Counted from the stretch's first letter, positions 38,913 to 49,743 are shown. The stretch: 64,000 nt of DNA from Comamonadaceae bacterium OH2545_COT-014 (GCA_003859965.1 RQYR01000016.1:1-64000); one strand, 5' to 3'. A program made the numbers and translations. The notes: generated by a model from the letters alone, not told the origin.

Positions 38913-40403
38913 ATGACGCTCAAGAAGAAAAGCAGCCTGCTCGCCCTGTCCGCCATGATGGCGCTGGCCGTGACGGCCTGCGGTGGCAGCGATGGGGACG
39001 GGCCGGCGCCCGCGCCTGGCCCGGCGCCGGCCCCCAGCCCCTCCGGTGACCGCATCGAACCCTATGACCCGCCCGCTTCACGCGCGGCCGAAGCCAAAGC
39101 CCAGGCGGCCAGCCGCCTGCCTGCCACGGCCACGGTGGCCCAGGTGCATTTGGGCGCGCTGCCCTTTGCCAAGAGCGAAGCCCTGTTGAACCAGCGCGCC
39201 AGCGAAGGCGTGCCCCTTCAAATCGGCGTTGGCCGCGACGTTGCCGCCACCGCGGCCACGGATGGGTTGGCCCGCGTACTGGCCTGGACCACCACGGCCA
39301 GCGGCGCCCAGGTGGCTGCCGTGCGCTTCACCTCTGAAGGCGCGCAGGGCGTGCGCCTGGGCGTCCGGGTTGATGCCCTGCCTGACGGCGCCCTGCTGCG
39401 CTTTTACGGCAAGGCTGGCGGCGAGGTTGTGGAAGTCACTGGCGCGCAGGTGCAAGCCCTGCTGGCGCTCAACCAGCAGGCCGGCGCCACGGGCGACGAG
39501 GCGCTGACCTACTGGAGTCCCGATTTCGGCGGCGCCCAGACCACACTGGAAATCGAAATTCCGGCCACGGCCGACAAGGCCAGCGTGCGTCTGTCCGTGC
39601 CGGCGCTGTCGCACTTCGTGCTGGCTCCCGAGCAAGTCCAACAAGTCATCGCCAAAGGCATTGGCGACTCCGAAAGCTGCAACCTGAACGTGAGCTGCAG
39701 CGCGGACGTCACCAACACCGAAGGCCGCGCCGAAGCGCAGATGAGCTTTGTCAAGGGATCTTCTTCCTATGTGTGCAGCGGCACGCTGATGAACGACGCC
39801 CGCAACAGCGGCACGCCGTACTTCCTCACGGCCAATCACTGCATCTCCACGCAGCCAGCAGCCTCCACGCTGCAAACGCGCTGGTTCTTCCGTGCCGCCA
39901 GCTGTGGCTCTTCGTCCAGCGTGTACAGCGGCATGCAGCGGCTGACTGGCGGCGCCCGCCTGCTCTACGCAGCGGCCCGCACCGACACGGCCTTCATGGT
40001 GCTCAACGACCGCCCGCCCGCTGGCGTGCGCTACGCGGGCTCGTACTTCGGCAACGCTGATCCGGTCAATGCCAAGGTGCTCGGCGTGCATCACCCCAAA
40101 GGGGATCTGCAGAAGTACAGCGAAGGGGGCGTGTCGGGCTATGCTGCCTGCGCGGGTGGCGATGTCCAGCAGTGCGCAGCCAGCAACGGGCCGGCCGAGT
40201 TCCTGGCCGTCCACTGGTCCAGGGGCACGACGGAAGGCGGCAGCAGTGGCTCGGGCCTGTTCGGAACCATTGGCAACACCCGCTACGTGATTGGCCAGCT
40301 GCTGGGCGGCAGCGCTTCTTGCGCCAACCCGGGCGGCGTTGATTTGTACGGCCGCTTCAACCTGGCCTACCACGACGGCATCCGCCGCTGGCTCACGCCC
40401 TGA
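38913..40403 (+). CDS. Trypsin-fold serine protease, predicted lipoprotein
   Basis: A 496-residue paralogue of the protease before ruvB. The signal peptide ends in the lipobox VTAC with Cys23, followed by a Gly/Ala/Pro tether (DGDGPAPAPGPAPAPSPS), so it should be lipid-anchored. The propeptide-like region aligns with that of its paralogue (VPLQIGVGRDV versus MPLQIGVGRTV). Catalytic residues are His309 (FLTANHC), Asp358 (RTDTAFM) and Ser445 (GGSSGSGLF). It lacks the C-terminal repeats. It has its own terminator, and the flanking ruvB terminator suggests an independent transcript. Confidence 0.82.
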   Translation: MTLKKKSSLLALSAMMALAVTACGGSDGDGPAPAPGPAPAPSPSGDRIEPYDPPASRAAEAKAQAASRLPATATVAQVHLGALPFAKSEALLNQRASEGVPLQIGVGRDVAATAATDGLARVLAWTTTASGAQVAAVRFTSEGAQGVRLGVRVDALPDGALLRFYGKAGGEVVEVTGAQVQALLALNQQAGATGDEALTYWSPDFGGAQTTLEIEIPATADKASVRLSVPALSHFVLAPEQVQQVIAKGIGDSESCNLNVSCSADVTNTEGRAEAQMSFVKGSSSYVCSGTLMNDARNSGTPYFLTANHCISTQPAASTLQTRWFFRAASCGSSSSVYSGMQRLTGGARLLYAAARTDTAFMVLNDRPPAGVRYAGSYFGNADPVNAKVLGVHHPKGDLQKYSEGGVSGYAACAGGDVQQCAASNGPAEFLAVHWSRGTTEGGSSGSGLFGTIGNTRYVIGQLLGGSASCANPGGVDLYGRFNLAYHDGIRRWLTP

Positions 40404-40475
40404 CAGTCCCTGACAGTCCTCTTGGGCGCGCGGGGCTCCAGCGGCCCCGCCCGCCCTGTGTCTGAACCAACGCCC

Positions 40476-40516
40476 CCGCCGCGCCGCAGGCTTGCCTGGC
40501 GGCGCGGCGGTTTTTG
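40476..40516 (+). terminator. Rho-independent terminator of the lipoprotein protease
   Basis: Perfect 12-bp stem ccgccgcgccgc / gcggcgcggcgg with further pairing agg/cct inside, then TTTTTG. Confidence 0.9.
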
Positions 40517-40658
40517 ATCTCTCGCCATCCTGCCATGGCCAGCCATGCCTGGGCAGAGCACATAGTTAGCGCGAACCATCGCGCCACCCCCTGCTTCTGG
40601 CCTTCACGCATGCCCATCCGCCGGTAAACTGCCCGCCGGATCTTGCCCCGGGCACACC

Positions 40659-41978
40659 GTGCTGCATATGAGCCTTGTTCAAAGCCTGATCACCCTTGCA
40701 CTGCTGATTGCCGCCAGCGCTTTTTTTTCCGTAGCGGAAATGTCGCTAGCCGCTTCGCGCCGACTGAAGCTGCGCCAGCTGGCCGATGAAGGCGATGCAC
40801 GCGCCCTGCGCGTGCTGCATGTTCAGGAACAACCCGGCTACTACTTCACTGCCGTGCAGATTGGCGTGAACGCCATCGCCATTCTGGGCGGCATTGCCGG
40901 CGAAGGGCTGTTCAGCCCCTATTTGTACCGCCTGCTGCGCCACGCCTTGCCGGATGCCACGGCCGCCACGCTGGCTTTTGCCGGTTCGGTCGTCATCGTC
41001 ACATCGTTGTTCGTGGTCTTTGCCGATCTGGCCCCCAAGCGCCTGGGCATGGCCGAACCGGAGCGCGTGGCCATGGCCGTGGTGGGGCCGATGGAACGCT
41101 TTCTGCGCGTGTTCAAGCCCGTCGTCTGGCTTTACACGCGGTGTACCGACCTCATCATGAAACTGCTGGGCCTGCCCATGCAGCGCGACGAGCGCATCAC
41201 CCCCGACGATATCCTCGCACTGGCCGAGGCCGGCACGCAGGCCGGCGTACTGGAGCGGCCCGAGCAGCAGGTGATCGAGAACGTGTTCGAGCTGGACACG
41301 CGCAGCATCTCCAGCGCCATGACCCCGCGCGACCGCGTGGCCTGGTTCGACCTAAAAGACACGGACGAAATGGTGCGCGTGCGCATCGCCGCCGAGCCTT
41401 TTTCCACCTACCCGGTGTGCGATGGCGGCCTGGACCGCGTGGTGGGCTATGTGGACGCCAAAGACCTTTTCCAGCGCGTCTTGAACCAACGCCCCATCGT
41501 GCTGACGGATGAAGGGCTGATTCACAAAGTGCTGGTCGTGCCCGACCGCCTGAGTCTGGCCGAAGTGCTGGCCCAGTTCCGCCATGCGCATGAGGACTTT
41601 GCCGTCATCGTCAACGAATACAGCACGGTGGTGGGCGTTGTCACGCTCAACGACGTGATGAGCACCGTCATGGGCGAGCTGGTCACGCCGGAAGACGAGG
41701 AACTGATCGTGCGGCGTGACGACCGCTCCTGGCTGATCGACGGCATGACCCCCATTCAGGACGTGCAGCGCGCGCTGGGCCTGCACGTTCTGCCTGAAAA
41801 AGACGAATATGAAACCCTGGCAGGGTTTCTCATGGTGATGCTGCGCCGCGTGCCCAAGCGCACCGACAGCGTGCTTTGGGAGGGATTCCGCTTTGAAGTC
41901 ATGGACGTGGACAGCTACCGCATCGATCAGGTGATGGTCACACGCAGCGACGCCCCAGCACCCGCTGAAGCCGCCTGA
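40659..41978 (+). CDS. Hemolysin-family CNNM/CorC membrane protein
   Basis: A 439-residue protein of the UPF0053 family (YtfL/PaeA type), linked to Mg/Co or polyamine efflux rather than to hemolysis. The N-terminal CNNM domain has membrane helices (LITLALLIAASAFFSVAEMS; GVNAIAILGGIAGEG; VVIVTSLFVVFADLAPKRLG). Two CBS domains follow (about 210-345, MTPRDRVAWFD, IVNEYSTVVGVVTLNDVM) and a C-terminal CorC domain. The GTG at 40659 and ATG at 40668 are both possible starts. Its TGA stop is the first triplet of a family A repeat end. Confidence 0.88.
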   Translation: MLHMSLVQSLITLALLIAASAFFSVAEMSLAASRRLKLRQLADEGDARALRVLHVQEQPGYYFTAVQIGVNAIAILGGIAGEGLFSPYLYRLLRHALPDATAATLAFAGSVVIVTSLFVVFADLAPKRLGMAEPERVAMAVVGPMERFLRVFKPVVWLYTRCTDLIMKLLGLPMQRDERITPDDILALAEAGTQAGVLERPEQQVIENVFELDTRSISSAMTPRDRVAWFDLKDTDEMVRVRIAAEPFSTYPVCDGGLDRVVGYVDAKDLFQRVLNQRPIVLTDEGLIHKVLVVPDRLSLAEVLAQFRHAHEDFAVIVNEYSTVVGVVTLNDVMSTVMGELVTPEDEELIVRRDDRSWLIDGMTPIQDVQRALGLHVLPEKDEYETLAGFLMVMLRRVPKRTDSVLWEGFRFEVMDVDSYRIDQVMVTRSDAPAPAEAA

Positions 41979-42008
41979 GAACCTGTTCAGAATCCCTGCG
42001 CGGCGGGA
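41976..42008 (+). repeat. Family A repeat, left part only
   Basis: TGAGAACCTGTTCAGAATCC followed by ctgcgcggcggg, identical in layout to the full copies. It begins with the stop codon of the CNNM gene. No right end is found before the lytic transglycosylase gene; a family B half-copy lies in its place. Confidence 0.65.
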
Positions 42009-42091
42009 CTTTGCACAAGCTCTAAGCTCTTGCATAGCCAGTCCCCAGCCTGGAACCATGCCGCTGCGTATTTGCAGCCCAACCATTCTCT

Positions 42092-42133
42092 GGGCCTATG
42101 GGGAAAGCTTGGGGCGCTATATTTTTTGAAGCA
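42092..42133 (-). repeat. Family B repeat, partial
   Basis: On the minus strand TTCAAAAAATATAGCGCCCC, then AGCTTTCCCCATAGGCCCAG. The first half matches the copy before lon; the trailing T-run is missing. Confidence 0.5.
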
Positions 42134-42160
42134 CTGCTCACCCCCAAGCGCCTCGCCGCT

Positions 42161-42853
42161 TCAGCCCTGATACAGCCAGTTGCGCTGCGCGGCGAATACG
42201 GCATCGGGGTATTTGGCCTTGCCGCGCGAGCCGTTGTAGCGGCCTAGGGCCATAAACACGTCGCCGCGTTCGCGGTCGAGGTAGTGGCGCAGGATCACAC
42301 AGCCAAAGCGCAGGTTGGTCTGCATGTGAAAGAGCTTGCCGGGATCGCCATCGCCAATCACGCGGGTCCAGAACGGCATGACCTGCATGTAGCCGCGCGC
42401 GCCCACCACTGACACGGCGTATTTGCGAAACGCGCTTTCCACCTGGATCAAACCCATCACGAGCGAGGTGTCCAGCCCCGCGCGGCGGGTTTCGTACCAC
42501 ACGGTTTGCAGAAACTCGATGCGCGTGTTGAAGTCCTTCATGCGGCGGTACAGCCGGTCGCTCATGGCCGACAGCCAGCGCAAGTAAGCCAGCCGCGCCG
42601 TGGTCGAGCTGAACACGGGCACGGGCGGCGCGCTGTTGGCGATGGCGGAGCTGAGCGCGGTGCGCACCGAGTCGGCCAGCGGCTCTTCCAGCTGGCGGCC
42701 GGCCCAGGCCGGGGCCGGCAGCAAGGTGGCGGCAGGCCATGCCACGGTGGCTGGCAAGGCCAGCAGCCGCCGCAGCGCCTGGCGGCGGGCGGGCAGGGGC
42801 AAAGACGAAGGCAAGGCGCTGTCTGGCCGCAGGGGTGCGGCGTGCCCCTTCAT
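42161..42853 (-). CDS. Lytic transglycosylase (SLT domain)
   Basis: A 230-residue exported muramidase-type enzyme that cleaves peptidoglycan with formation of anhydromuramic acid. The N-terminus has basic residues and a hydrophobic run ending PAPAWAG (signal peptide, about 25-51). The SLT domain shows [15 protein letters not shown] with the catalytic Glu, [12 protein letters not shown] and [16 protein letters not shown]-type LysM domain is absent. The start codon overlaps the proS stop (ATGA), so it is coupled to proS. Confidence 0.88.
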   Translation of the reverse strand: MKGHAAPLRPDSALPSSLPLPARRQALRRLLALPATVAWPAATLLPAPAWAGRQLEEPLADSVRTALSSAIANSAPPVPVFSSTTARLAYLRWLSAMSDRLYRRMKDFNTRIEFLQTVWYETRRAGLDTSLVMGLIQVESAFRKYAVSVVGARGYMQVMPFWTRVIGDGDPGKLFHMQTNLRFGCVILRHYLDRERGDVFMALGRYNGSRGKAKYPDAVFAAQRNWLYQG

Positions 42854-44595
42854 GCCGCCAGCTTGGCCCGCACGAAGGCGGCAATTTCGCCGGCGGGCAC
42901 GCGGGTGGCCTCGCCGTCGCGGCGGTGCTGGTATTCCACCTGGCCGTCTTTCAGGCCCTTGTCGCCAATGGTCACGCGGTGCGGCACGCCGATCAGCTCC
43001 CAGTCGGCGAACATGGCGCCGGGGCGCTCGCCGCGGTCGTCCAGGATCACGTCCACGCCGGCGGCCAGCAGTTCGGCGTACAGGCTTTCGGCGGCGGTTT
43101 TCACCGCCTCGCTGCGGTCCATGCCCACGGGGCAGATCACCACGGTGAAGGGGGCGATGGCGTCGGGCCAGATGATGCCTCGCGCGTCGTGGTTCTGCTC
43201 GATGGCGGCCGCCGGCAGGCGCGTGACGCCAATGCCGTAGCAGCCCATCTCGAAAGGCTTGGGCTTGCCGTCTTCGTCAAGGAAGGTGGCGTTCATCGCC
43301 CGGCTGTACTTGGTGCCCAGGTAGAAGATGTGGCCGATTTCGATGCCGCGCTCGATGGCGAGCTGGCCTTGGCCGTCGGGCGCGGGGTCGCCGGCGACGA
43401 CGTTGCGCAGGTCGGCCACGGCGACCGGCTCGGGCACATCGCGCCCCCAGTTGACGCCGGTGAGGTGAAAGTCTTTTTCATTCGCGCCACACACCCAGTC
43501 GGCCATCACGGCCGCCTCGCGGTCGGCCACGATCTTCACCGGCTTTTTCAGGCCCACGGGGCCAAGGTAGCCCGGCTCGGCGCCGAAATGCGCCACGATT
43601 TCGGCCGCGCTGGCAAAGCGAAAGCCTTTGTCCAGCCCCGGCACCTTGCTGGCCTTGACTTCGTTCAGCTCGTGGTCACCGCGCAGCAGCAGCAGCCAGA
43701 GCTGCGTTTGCACGGTTTGGCCTTGTTCGCCGGTTTCGTCGGTAGCCAGCACCAGCGACTTGACGGTACGCTGCAGCGGCAGGCCCAGCAGGGCCGCCAC
43801 GTCGGCGCAGGTGCTCTTGCCGGGCGTGGGCGTTTTCGCCAGGGGCTGCGCGGCAGCCGGGCGCGGGCCGGCGGGCGGCAAGCTTTCGGCCTTTTCCATG
43901 TTGGCGGCGTAGTCGCTGCCGGTGCTGTAGACGATGGCGTCCTCGCCCGTTGCGGCGATAACCTGGAACTCCTCGCTCAGGTCGCCGCCGATGGCGCCCG
44001 AATCGGCCGCCACGGCGCGGTAGCGCAGGCCGAAGCGGTCGAAGATGGCGCGGTAGGCCACGGCCATCTTCTGGTAGCTCGCCTGGGCGCCTTCGGCGTC
44101 GCGGTCGAAGCTGTAGGCGTCTTTCATCACGAACTCGCGCCCGCGCATCAGGCCGAAGCGCGGGCGGCGCTCGTCACGGAACTTGGTCTGGATCTGGTAG
44201 AAGTTCTTGGGCAGCTGTTTGTAGCTGCGCAAGTCCTGGCGCGCGATGTCGGTGACCACTTCCTCGCTGGTGGGCTGGATGACGAAGTCGCGCTCGTGCC
44301 GGTCGCGAATGCGCAGCAGCTCCGGCCCCATCTTCTCGAAGCGGCCCGTCTCCTGCCACAGCTCGGCCGGCTGCACCACGGGCATCGTCACCTCAATGGC
44401 GCCGGCGCGGTTCATCTCCTCGCGCACGATGGCCTCGACCTTTCGGATCACGCGCAGGCCCATGGGCATGTAGGTGTAGATGCCGGCCGACAGGCGCTTG
44501 ATCATGCCGGCGCGCATCATCAGCTGGTGGCTCACGACTTCGGCGTCGGCCGGGGCTTCCTTGAGGGTGGAAATATGGAACTGGGAGGCTTTCAT
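42850..44595 (-). CDS. proS: Prolyl-tRNA synthetase
   Basis: A 581-residue bacterial-type class II synthetase. The start at 44595 gives [20 protein letters not shown]. Motif 1 ([19 protein letters not shown]), motif 2 ([21 protein letters not shown]) and motif 3 ([13 protein letters not shown]) are present. The long YbaK/INS editing domain between motifs 2 and 3 contains an Ala/Pro-rich stretch ([16 protein letters not shown]), which removes mischarged Ala. The anticodon-binding domain is at the C-terminus. It diverges from rppH and is followed by the transglycosylase gene. Confidence 0.97.
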   Translation of the reverse strand: MKASQFHISTLKEAPADAEVVSHQLMMRAGMIKRLSAGIYTYMPMGLRVIRKVEAIVREEMNRAGAIEVTMPVVQPAELWQETGRFEKMGPELLRIRDRHERDFVIQPTSEEVVTDIARQDLRSYKQLPKNFYQIQTKFRDERRPRFGLMRGREFVMKDAYSFDRDAEGAQASYQKMAVAYRAIFDRFGLRYRAVAADSGAIGGDLSEEFQVIAATGEDAIVYSTGSDYAANMEKAESLPPAGPRPAAAQPLAKTPTPGKSTCADVAALLGLPLQRTVKSLVLATDETGEQGQTVQTQLWLLLLRGDHELNEVKASKVPGLDKGFRFASAAEIVAHFGAEPGYLGPVGLKKPVKIVADREAAVMADWVCGANEKDFHLTGVNWGRDVPEPVAVADLRNVVAGDPAPDGQGQLAIERGIEIGHIFYLGTKYSRAMNATFLDEDGKPKPFEMGCYGIGVTRLPAAAIEQNHDARGIIWPDAIAPFTVVICPVGMDRSEAVKTAAESLYAELLAAGVDVILDDRGERPGAMFADWELIGVPHRVTIGDKGLKDGQVEYQHRRDGEATRVPAGEIAAFVRAKLAA

Positions 44596-44701
44596 GGACG
44601 GGGAAAACAAAGTCCGTGCGGCGCGCGGGGGCAGTGCCCGTGGCCTGCGGCGCGATGCACGTGCATAATGGCCGCAACTTTTTGAAATATGAGGTTTGAT
44701 T

Positions 44702-45358
44702 ATGCTCGACCGGGAAGGCTTCCGCCCGAACGTCGGCATCATCCTGCTCAACCAGAAGAACCAGGTATTCTGGGGCAAGCGCATCCGCACCCATTCCTGG
44801 CAGTTCCCGCAGGGCGGTATTGATCGGGGCGAATCTCCCGAGCAGGCCATGTACCGGGAGTTGCATGAGGAAATCGGCCTGAAGCCGGAGCATGTGCGCA
44901 TTGTGGCCCGAACCCGCGACTGGTTGCGCTACGAGGTGCCAGACCGGTTCATCCGCCGCGACGCACGCGGCCGCTACAGGGGACAAAAGCAGATCTGGTA
45001 TCTGCTGCAGCTCATCACGCACGACTGGCACCTGAACCTGCGCGCCACCAACCACCCCGAGTTCGACGCCTGGCGCTGGAACGATTACTGGGTTCCGCTG
45101 GACGTGGTGATCGAGTTCAAACGCGGCGTTTACGAAATGGCGCTGACCGAGCTGGCCCGCTTTCTACCCCGCACCGAGCACCGCAACCGCTACTTGCGCA
45201 GCGGCATGCGCCATCAGCCGCAGTCGCCTCAGCCGGCGGCGCACACGCCTCCGGCACTCGAACTGCCACCCGGCGGCAGTCTGGAAGCCGCGCCGCCACG
45301 CGGCCCCCTGTCGTCCATGAATATGCCGCTGCCCACCCCGCGGCCAGAAAGCGAGTAA
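44702..45358 (+). CDS. rppH: RNA pyrophosphohydrolase RppH
   Basis: A 218-residue Nudix hydrolase that removes pyrophosphate from mRNA 5' ends and so opens them to RNase E. The Nudix box [20 protein letters not shown] is complete, and [10 protein letters not shown] and QFPQGG are typical. The ATG at 44702 follows a GAGG ribosome site. The C-terminal 50 residues are a Pro-rich extension ([18 protein letters not shown]) common in this order but absent from E. coli. It overlaps the next gene by one base (TAATG). Confidence 0.95.
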   Translation: MLDREGFRPNVGIILLNQKNQVFWGKRIRTHSWQFPQGGIDRGESPEQAMYRELHEEIGLKPEHVRIVARTRDWLRYEVPDRFIRRDARGRYRGQKQIWYLLQLITHDWHLNLRATNHPEFDAWRWNDYWVPLDVVIEFKRGVYEMALTELARFLPRTEHRNRYLRSGMRHQPQSPQPAAHTPPALELPPGGSLEAAPPRGPLSSMNMPLPTPRPESE

Positions 45359-45879
45359 TGCGCCGCCACTGCACCACGCTGATGGCGGGGCTGGCACTTT
45401 GCATGGCGCTGCCAGTCATCGCCCAGCCGCCAACCGATGTCGGCGCCCCCTCGCAGGGCTGGCAAGAAGGCGCCGTGCCGCCGCCGCCCGCCTACCAGTT
45501 GGATCAACTGATCGACATTGATCCCCACCGCGCCACCACGCTGAAAATGGGCGTCGATCCCCGCACCATTCAGGTGGACCTGAACACCGGCGTGGTGCGT
45601 TATGTGGTGGTGGCGCGCGGCCCATCAGCCATCAACGCCATGTACGAAGGCATTCGCTGCAAGACGGGTGAATACCGCGTTTACGCCCGGCAGTCGCCGC
45701 AAGCTCCCTGGTCAGCCAATACCGATGACCGGTGGCATGCCATGCGCGGGCAAACGCATTACGCCCACCCCTACCGGCTGGCCCGCGACGGCATGTGCCT
45801 GGGCGCCGCCGTGAACCCCGAAGTGGCGGACATCATTCGCGCCCTGCGTTCGCCCAAAGGCACGCTGTACGCCGATTGA
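45358..45879 (+). CDS. CNP1-like family protein
   Basis: A 173-residue exported protein of the CNP1-like family, found mainly in betaproteobacteria and of unknown function. The signal peptide is about residues 1-22 (LMAGLALCMALPVIAQ). Conserved parts are the VDPRTIQVDLNTGVVRYVVV strand pair, the YEGIRCKTGEYRVYA segment with one cysteine and RLARDGMCLGAAV with a second cysteine, which may form a disulfide. It is coupled to rppH by a one-base overlap. Confidence 0.82.
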   Translation: MRRHCTTLMAGLALCMALPVIAQPPTDVGAPSQGWQEGAVPPPPAYQLDQLIDIDPHRATTLKMGVDPRTIQVDLNTGVVRYVVVARGPSAINAMYEGIRCKTGEYRVYARQSPQAPWSANTDDRWHAMRGQTHYAHPYRLARDGMCLGAAVNPEVADIIRALRSPKGTLYAD

Positions 45880-45898
45880 GTTTTCGGGCAAGACGGAT

Positions 45899-45957
45899 TA
45901 CATCAAAATTCATAGCGTCTTGCGCTTATCCATATTGCCCTGACGGCCTAAATGATG
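45899..45957 (+). repeat. Family B repeat after the CNP1-like gene
   Basis: CATCAAAATTCATAGCGTC, then CTTATCCATATTGCCCTG and ACGGCCTAAATGATG. It shares CTTATCCATATTGCCC exactly with the copy at 62184. Confidence 0.6.
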
Positions 45958-46116
45958 CCGAACTTCTTTGGGCGGATGACAAGGCCAGGATAAAAGGCAG
46001 GCGGCCAGGGCCGTCTGACTCGCCCAACCGCTCTGCCTGTGGCTGACGCATCGCTCTACCAAGCCGGCCCGAGCACGCAAGCCTACGCGGGGTTTCCCGC
46101 GCCGCTTAGCTCTCCG

Positions 46117-47235
46117 TCAATCCAGCACCGCTACGCCCTTGATTTGCGCAAAGACCGGCTGACCCGGCGCCAGCGACAGCGCGTCAGCGGACTTGCGGGT
46201 GATGCGGGCCAGCAAGCGGGCGCCGCCCGCGTCCAGAGCCACGGTGGCGTGGGCATCTTCCGGGCGGGCGTCGATTTGCATCACAGTGGCGGGCAGCAGG
46301 TTGAGGATGCTGCTGTCCTGCGGTGCGGTGCGGGCCAGGCTCACATCGCGCGCAGCAATACGCAGGCGCACGGACTGGCCCGGGGCGCGGCGCGGCGGTG
46401 CGGCGCCCGGGGCGGCGCAATGCAGCAGGCCGCCGGCAAAGCGCACTTGCAAGAGCTGATAGGCGGTGTCAAAGCCTTCCACCACGCCTTGCAGCACGGC
46501 ACTGCCGGCCTCGCCTTGTGCCAGGGAGAGATCCAGCCGCGTCATCAGCTCGGCGGCCGGGCCGCTGGCCACGGCGCGGCCCGCCTGCATCAGCACCATG
46601 TGGTCGGCCAGGTGCGCCACCTCGTCCATGGCATGGGTGACGTAAAGCATGGGCATGTCCAGCTCGCGCTGCAGGCGCTCAAAGTAAGGCAGCACTTCGG
46701 CGCGGCGTGGCGCATCGAGCGATGCCAGGGGTTCGTCCAGCAGCAGCAGGCGGGGGCTGGTGGCCAGTGCGCGTGCAATGCCCGCGCGCTGGCGCTCGCC
46801 GCCAGACAGCAGCGTGGCCGGGCGGTCCAGCAGCGCGCCAATGCCCAGCAGCTCAATGGCGTGTTCCAGCGGCACGCGGCGCTGGGCAGCAGGTACGCGC
46901 TTGAGGCCAAAGTCCAAATTGCCGCGCACCGTCAGGTGCGGAAACAGGCTGGCTTCCTGGAACACGAAGCCCAGCGGGCGCTGGTAAGTGGGACGCCACA
47001 GGCGGTTGGCATCGTCTTGCCAGACTTCGCCATTGATGACGATGCGCCCGGGCGCCGGGCGCACCAGACCGGCCACGGCACGCAGCAGCGTGGTTTTGCC
47101 GCAACCCGAGGGGCCGAACAGCGCGGTCACGCCCCGGCCGGGCAGAGCCAAGTCCACCTCCATGGTGAATGCACTGCCGTGCGCCACGCGGGCAGCGACT
47201 TGCAGGCCGGGCGCGGGGTTCATCGCCGTGCTCAT
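46117..47235 (-). CDS. modC: Molybdate ABC transporter ATP-binding protein
   Basis: A 372-residue ATPase of the molybdate importer. It has Walker [14 protein letters not shown], signature [16 protein letters not shown] and Walker [13 protein letters not shown]. The C-terminal TOBE/Mop domain ([30 protein letters not shown]) can bind molybdate. It overlaps modB by four bases (ATGA) and is last in modA-modB-modC. The ModE operator upstream of modA should control it. Confidence 0.95.
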   Translation of the reverse strand: MSTAMNPAPGLQVAARVAHGSAFTMEVDLALPGRGVTALFGPSGCGKTTLLRAVAGLVRPAPGRIVINGEVWQDDANRLWRPTYQRPLGFVFQEASLFPHLTVRGNLDFGLKRVPAAQRRVPLEHAIELLGIGALLDRPATLLSGGERQRAGIARALATSPRLLLLDEPLASLDAPRRAEVLPYFERLQRELDMPMLYVTHAMDEVAHLADHMVLMQAGRAVASGPAAELMTRLDLSLAQGEAGSAVLQGVVEGFDTAYQLLQVRFAGGLLHCAAPGAAPPRRAPGQSVRLRIAARDVSLARTAPQDSSILNLLPATVMQIDARPEDAHATVALDAGGARLLARITRKSADALSLAPGQPVFAQIKGVAVLD

Positions 47236-47915
47236 GCCGCCCCCGCCTTGGCCTGGCGTGCCTGCAGCCAGTGCAAGGCCAGCAGCACCGCGAACGAGAA
47301 AGCCAGCATGCCGCCTGCCAGCCAGTGGGCCTGCGCGTATTCCTGTGCCTCCACATGGTCGTAGATCTGCACCGAGATGACGCGCGTGACGCCGGGGATA
47401 TTGCCGCCGATCATCAGCACCACGCCAAATTCGCCCAGCGTGTGCGCAAAGCCCATCACGGCGCCTGTCAGGTAGCCGGGGCGCGCCAGCGGCAGCGCCA
47501 CATGCCAGAAGGCGTCCAGCGGGCCAGCGCGCAGCGTGGCCGCCGCCTCCAGCGGGCGCTGGCCCAGCCCTTCAAAGGCGTTGACGAGCGGCTGCACCAC
47601 AAACGGCAGCGAATAGAACAGCGAGCCCACCAGCAGCCCGTTGAAGGAAAACGCCAGCGTGCCCCAGCCCAGCGCCTGCGTGAGCGCGCCCAGCGGCCCG
47701 TTCGGCCCCATGGCCACCAGCAGGTAAAAGCCCAGCACGGACGGCGGCAGCACCAGCGGCAGCGCCACCAGCGCACGCACCGGCGCCCGCCAGCGCGAAC
47801 GCCCACGCGCCAGCCACCAGGCCAGCGGCGTGCCCAGCGTCAGCAAGATCAGCGTGGTCAGCAAGGCCAGCCGCAGCGAAAGCCACACGGCGGCCAGGCT
47901 GTCGGCATCCAGCAT
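47232..47915 (-). CDS. modB: Molybdate ABC transporter permease
   Basis: A 227-residue inner-membrane permease with five to six helices ([55 protein letters not shown]). The EAA loop [20 protein letters not shown] contacts ModC. The length and fold are typical. It lies 107 bases after modA with no hairpin or promoter seen between, and overlaps modC. Confidence 0.95.
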   Translation of the reverse strand: MLDADSLAAVWLSLRLALLTTLILLTLGTPLAWWLARGRSRWRAPVRALVALPLVLPPSVLGFYLLVAMGPNGPLGALTQALGWGTLAFSFNGLLVGSLFYSLPFVVQPLVNAFEGLGQRPLEAAATLRAGPLDAFWHVALPLARPGYLTGAVMGFAHTLGEFGVVLMIGGNIPGVTRVISVQIYDHVEAQEYAQAHWLAGGMLAFSFAVLLALHWLQARQAKAGAA

Positions 47916-48022
47916 GGCGGTTCAGTGCAAAAAATGCTCAATGAAAAGGTCGCAAACCCGGTCTGGGCGTCTGCGGCCCACACGGCGCGGCGCGTGCGGT
48001 GGCGGGAAACAAACGCTTGGGC

Positions 48023-48781
<759 letters not shown>

Positions 48782-48843
48782 TCAGGCTCTCCTCGGGTTT
48801 CGATCAGCCAAACCGCGTGCGAAACCGCGTGCAGCAGGCCATG

Positions 48844-48866
48844 CGCTATTCATGTAAAGAATAGCG
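48844..48866. promoter_or_regulatory. ModE-like operator between modA and modE
   Basis: Perfect inverted repeat cgctattc / gaatagcg with a 7-base centre, similar to the half-site CGTTATAT of the E. coli ModE box. It lies 63 bases before modA and about 80-105 bases before modE, so one site could repress the importer when Mo is plentiful and also affect modE. Confidence 0.8.
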
Positions 48867-48948
48867 ATTCTACAAGCCCCCCGCCCTTCCCGCGCATTCG
48901 TCACGTATGGCGGCGGTTTTTTGCGGCCGCGTCATTGAAAATGCGGAC

Positions 48949-49743
48949 ATGGATCAGCCACCGCTCTCGCCCGACGCCCTGGGGCATGCCCGCACCGACA
49001 AACGCATCGACATCCTCAAGCAAGTGGCGCGCCACGGCTCCATTTCTGAGGCTGCGCGCCACGCCGGCGTGAGCTACAAGGCGGCCTGGCAAGCCATTCA
49101 CACCCTGACCAACCTGGCGGGCGTGCCATTGGTGGAAAGCAGCGTGGGCGGCGCGGGCGGCGGCGGCGCCCGCCTGACCCCGGCGGGCGAGCGCCTGCTG
49201 CAAGCCGCCGGCCTCATGGACGAAGCCCGGCGCGACGTGCTGGCCCGCGTGAATGCAGCCCCTGGCGTGGCCGCCAGCGCCCTGGCCGCGCCGCGCACCA
49301 GCATGCGCAACCATTTGCGCTGCACCGTGGCCGCGCTGCACAGCGACGGCGCGCGCGACCCGATGGTGCGCGTAACCCTGGCGCTGGCAGGCGGCGGCGA
49401 GATGGCCGCCTCGATTACCCGCGAAAGTACCGAGCTGCTGGGGCTCGCCCCCGGCCTGCCGGTGCTGGCGCTGGCCAAGGCCACCGCCGTGCAAGTGCAG
49501 GCCGCGGCCGTGGCATCCGGGCCTTCTGGCGCGGGCGCCAGCCGTCCCGACACGGCCGGGGGCAATGGCCTGGCGGGCCGCGTGCTGCGCCTGTCACGCG
49601 GCGCGCAGCGCGATGAAGTGACGCTCACCCTGGCCGGCGGCCAGCAGCTCGTGGGCTTTGCCGGGCGCCCCCACCGCCTGCGCCATGGCAGCCGCGCGCT
49701 GGCGTGGCTGGATGAAAGCGCCGTGGTCATTGCGCTGGGATAA
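48949..49743 (+). CDS. modE: Molybdate-responsive regulator ModE
   Basis: A 264-residue regulator: an N-terminal winged helix (about 18-100, RIDILKQVARHGSISEAAR, GVSYKAAWQAIHTL) and two C-terminal Mop domains that bind molybdate (NHLRCTVAALHSDG and RVLRLSRGAQRDEVTLTL). The first Met at 48907 would add 14 unrelated residues, so 48949 is preferred. A glycine-rich wing (GGAGGGGARL) is seen. It diverges from modABC around the operator. Mo-bound ModE is expected to repress modABC. Confidence 0.93.
   Translation: MDQPPLSPDALGHARTDKRIDILKQVARHGSISEAARHAGVSYKAAWQAIHTLTNLAGVPLVESSVGGAGGGGARLTPAGERLLQAAGLMDEARRDVLARVNAAPGVAASALAAPRTSMRNHLRCTVAALHSDGARDPMVRVTLALAGGGEMAASITRESTELLGLAPGLPVLALAKATAVQVQAAAVASGPSGAGASRPDTAGGNGLAGRVLRLSRGAQRDEVTLTLAGGQQLVGFAGRPHRLRHGSRALAWLDESAVVIALG

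Noticed and set aside
40659-41978. True hemolysin
   Set aside because: The CNNM-CBS-CorC architecture identifies a transport-related membrane protein; the hemolysin name is historical.
42739-44685. 648-codon plus-strand frame across proS
   Set aside because: Antisense shadow of proS and the transglycosylase gene, both of which have complete family motifs on the minus strand.
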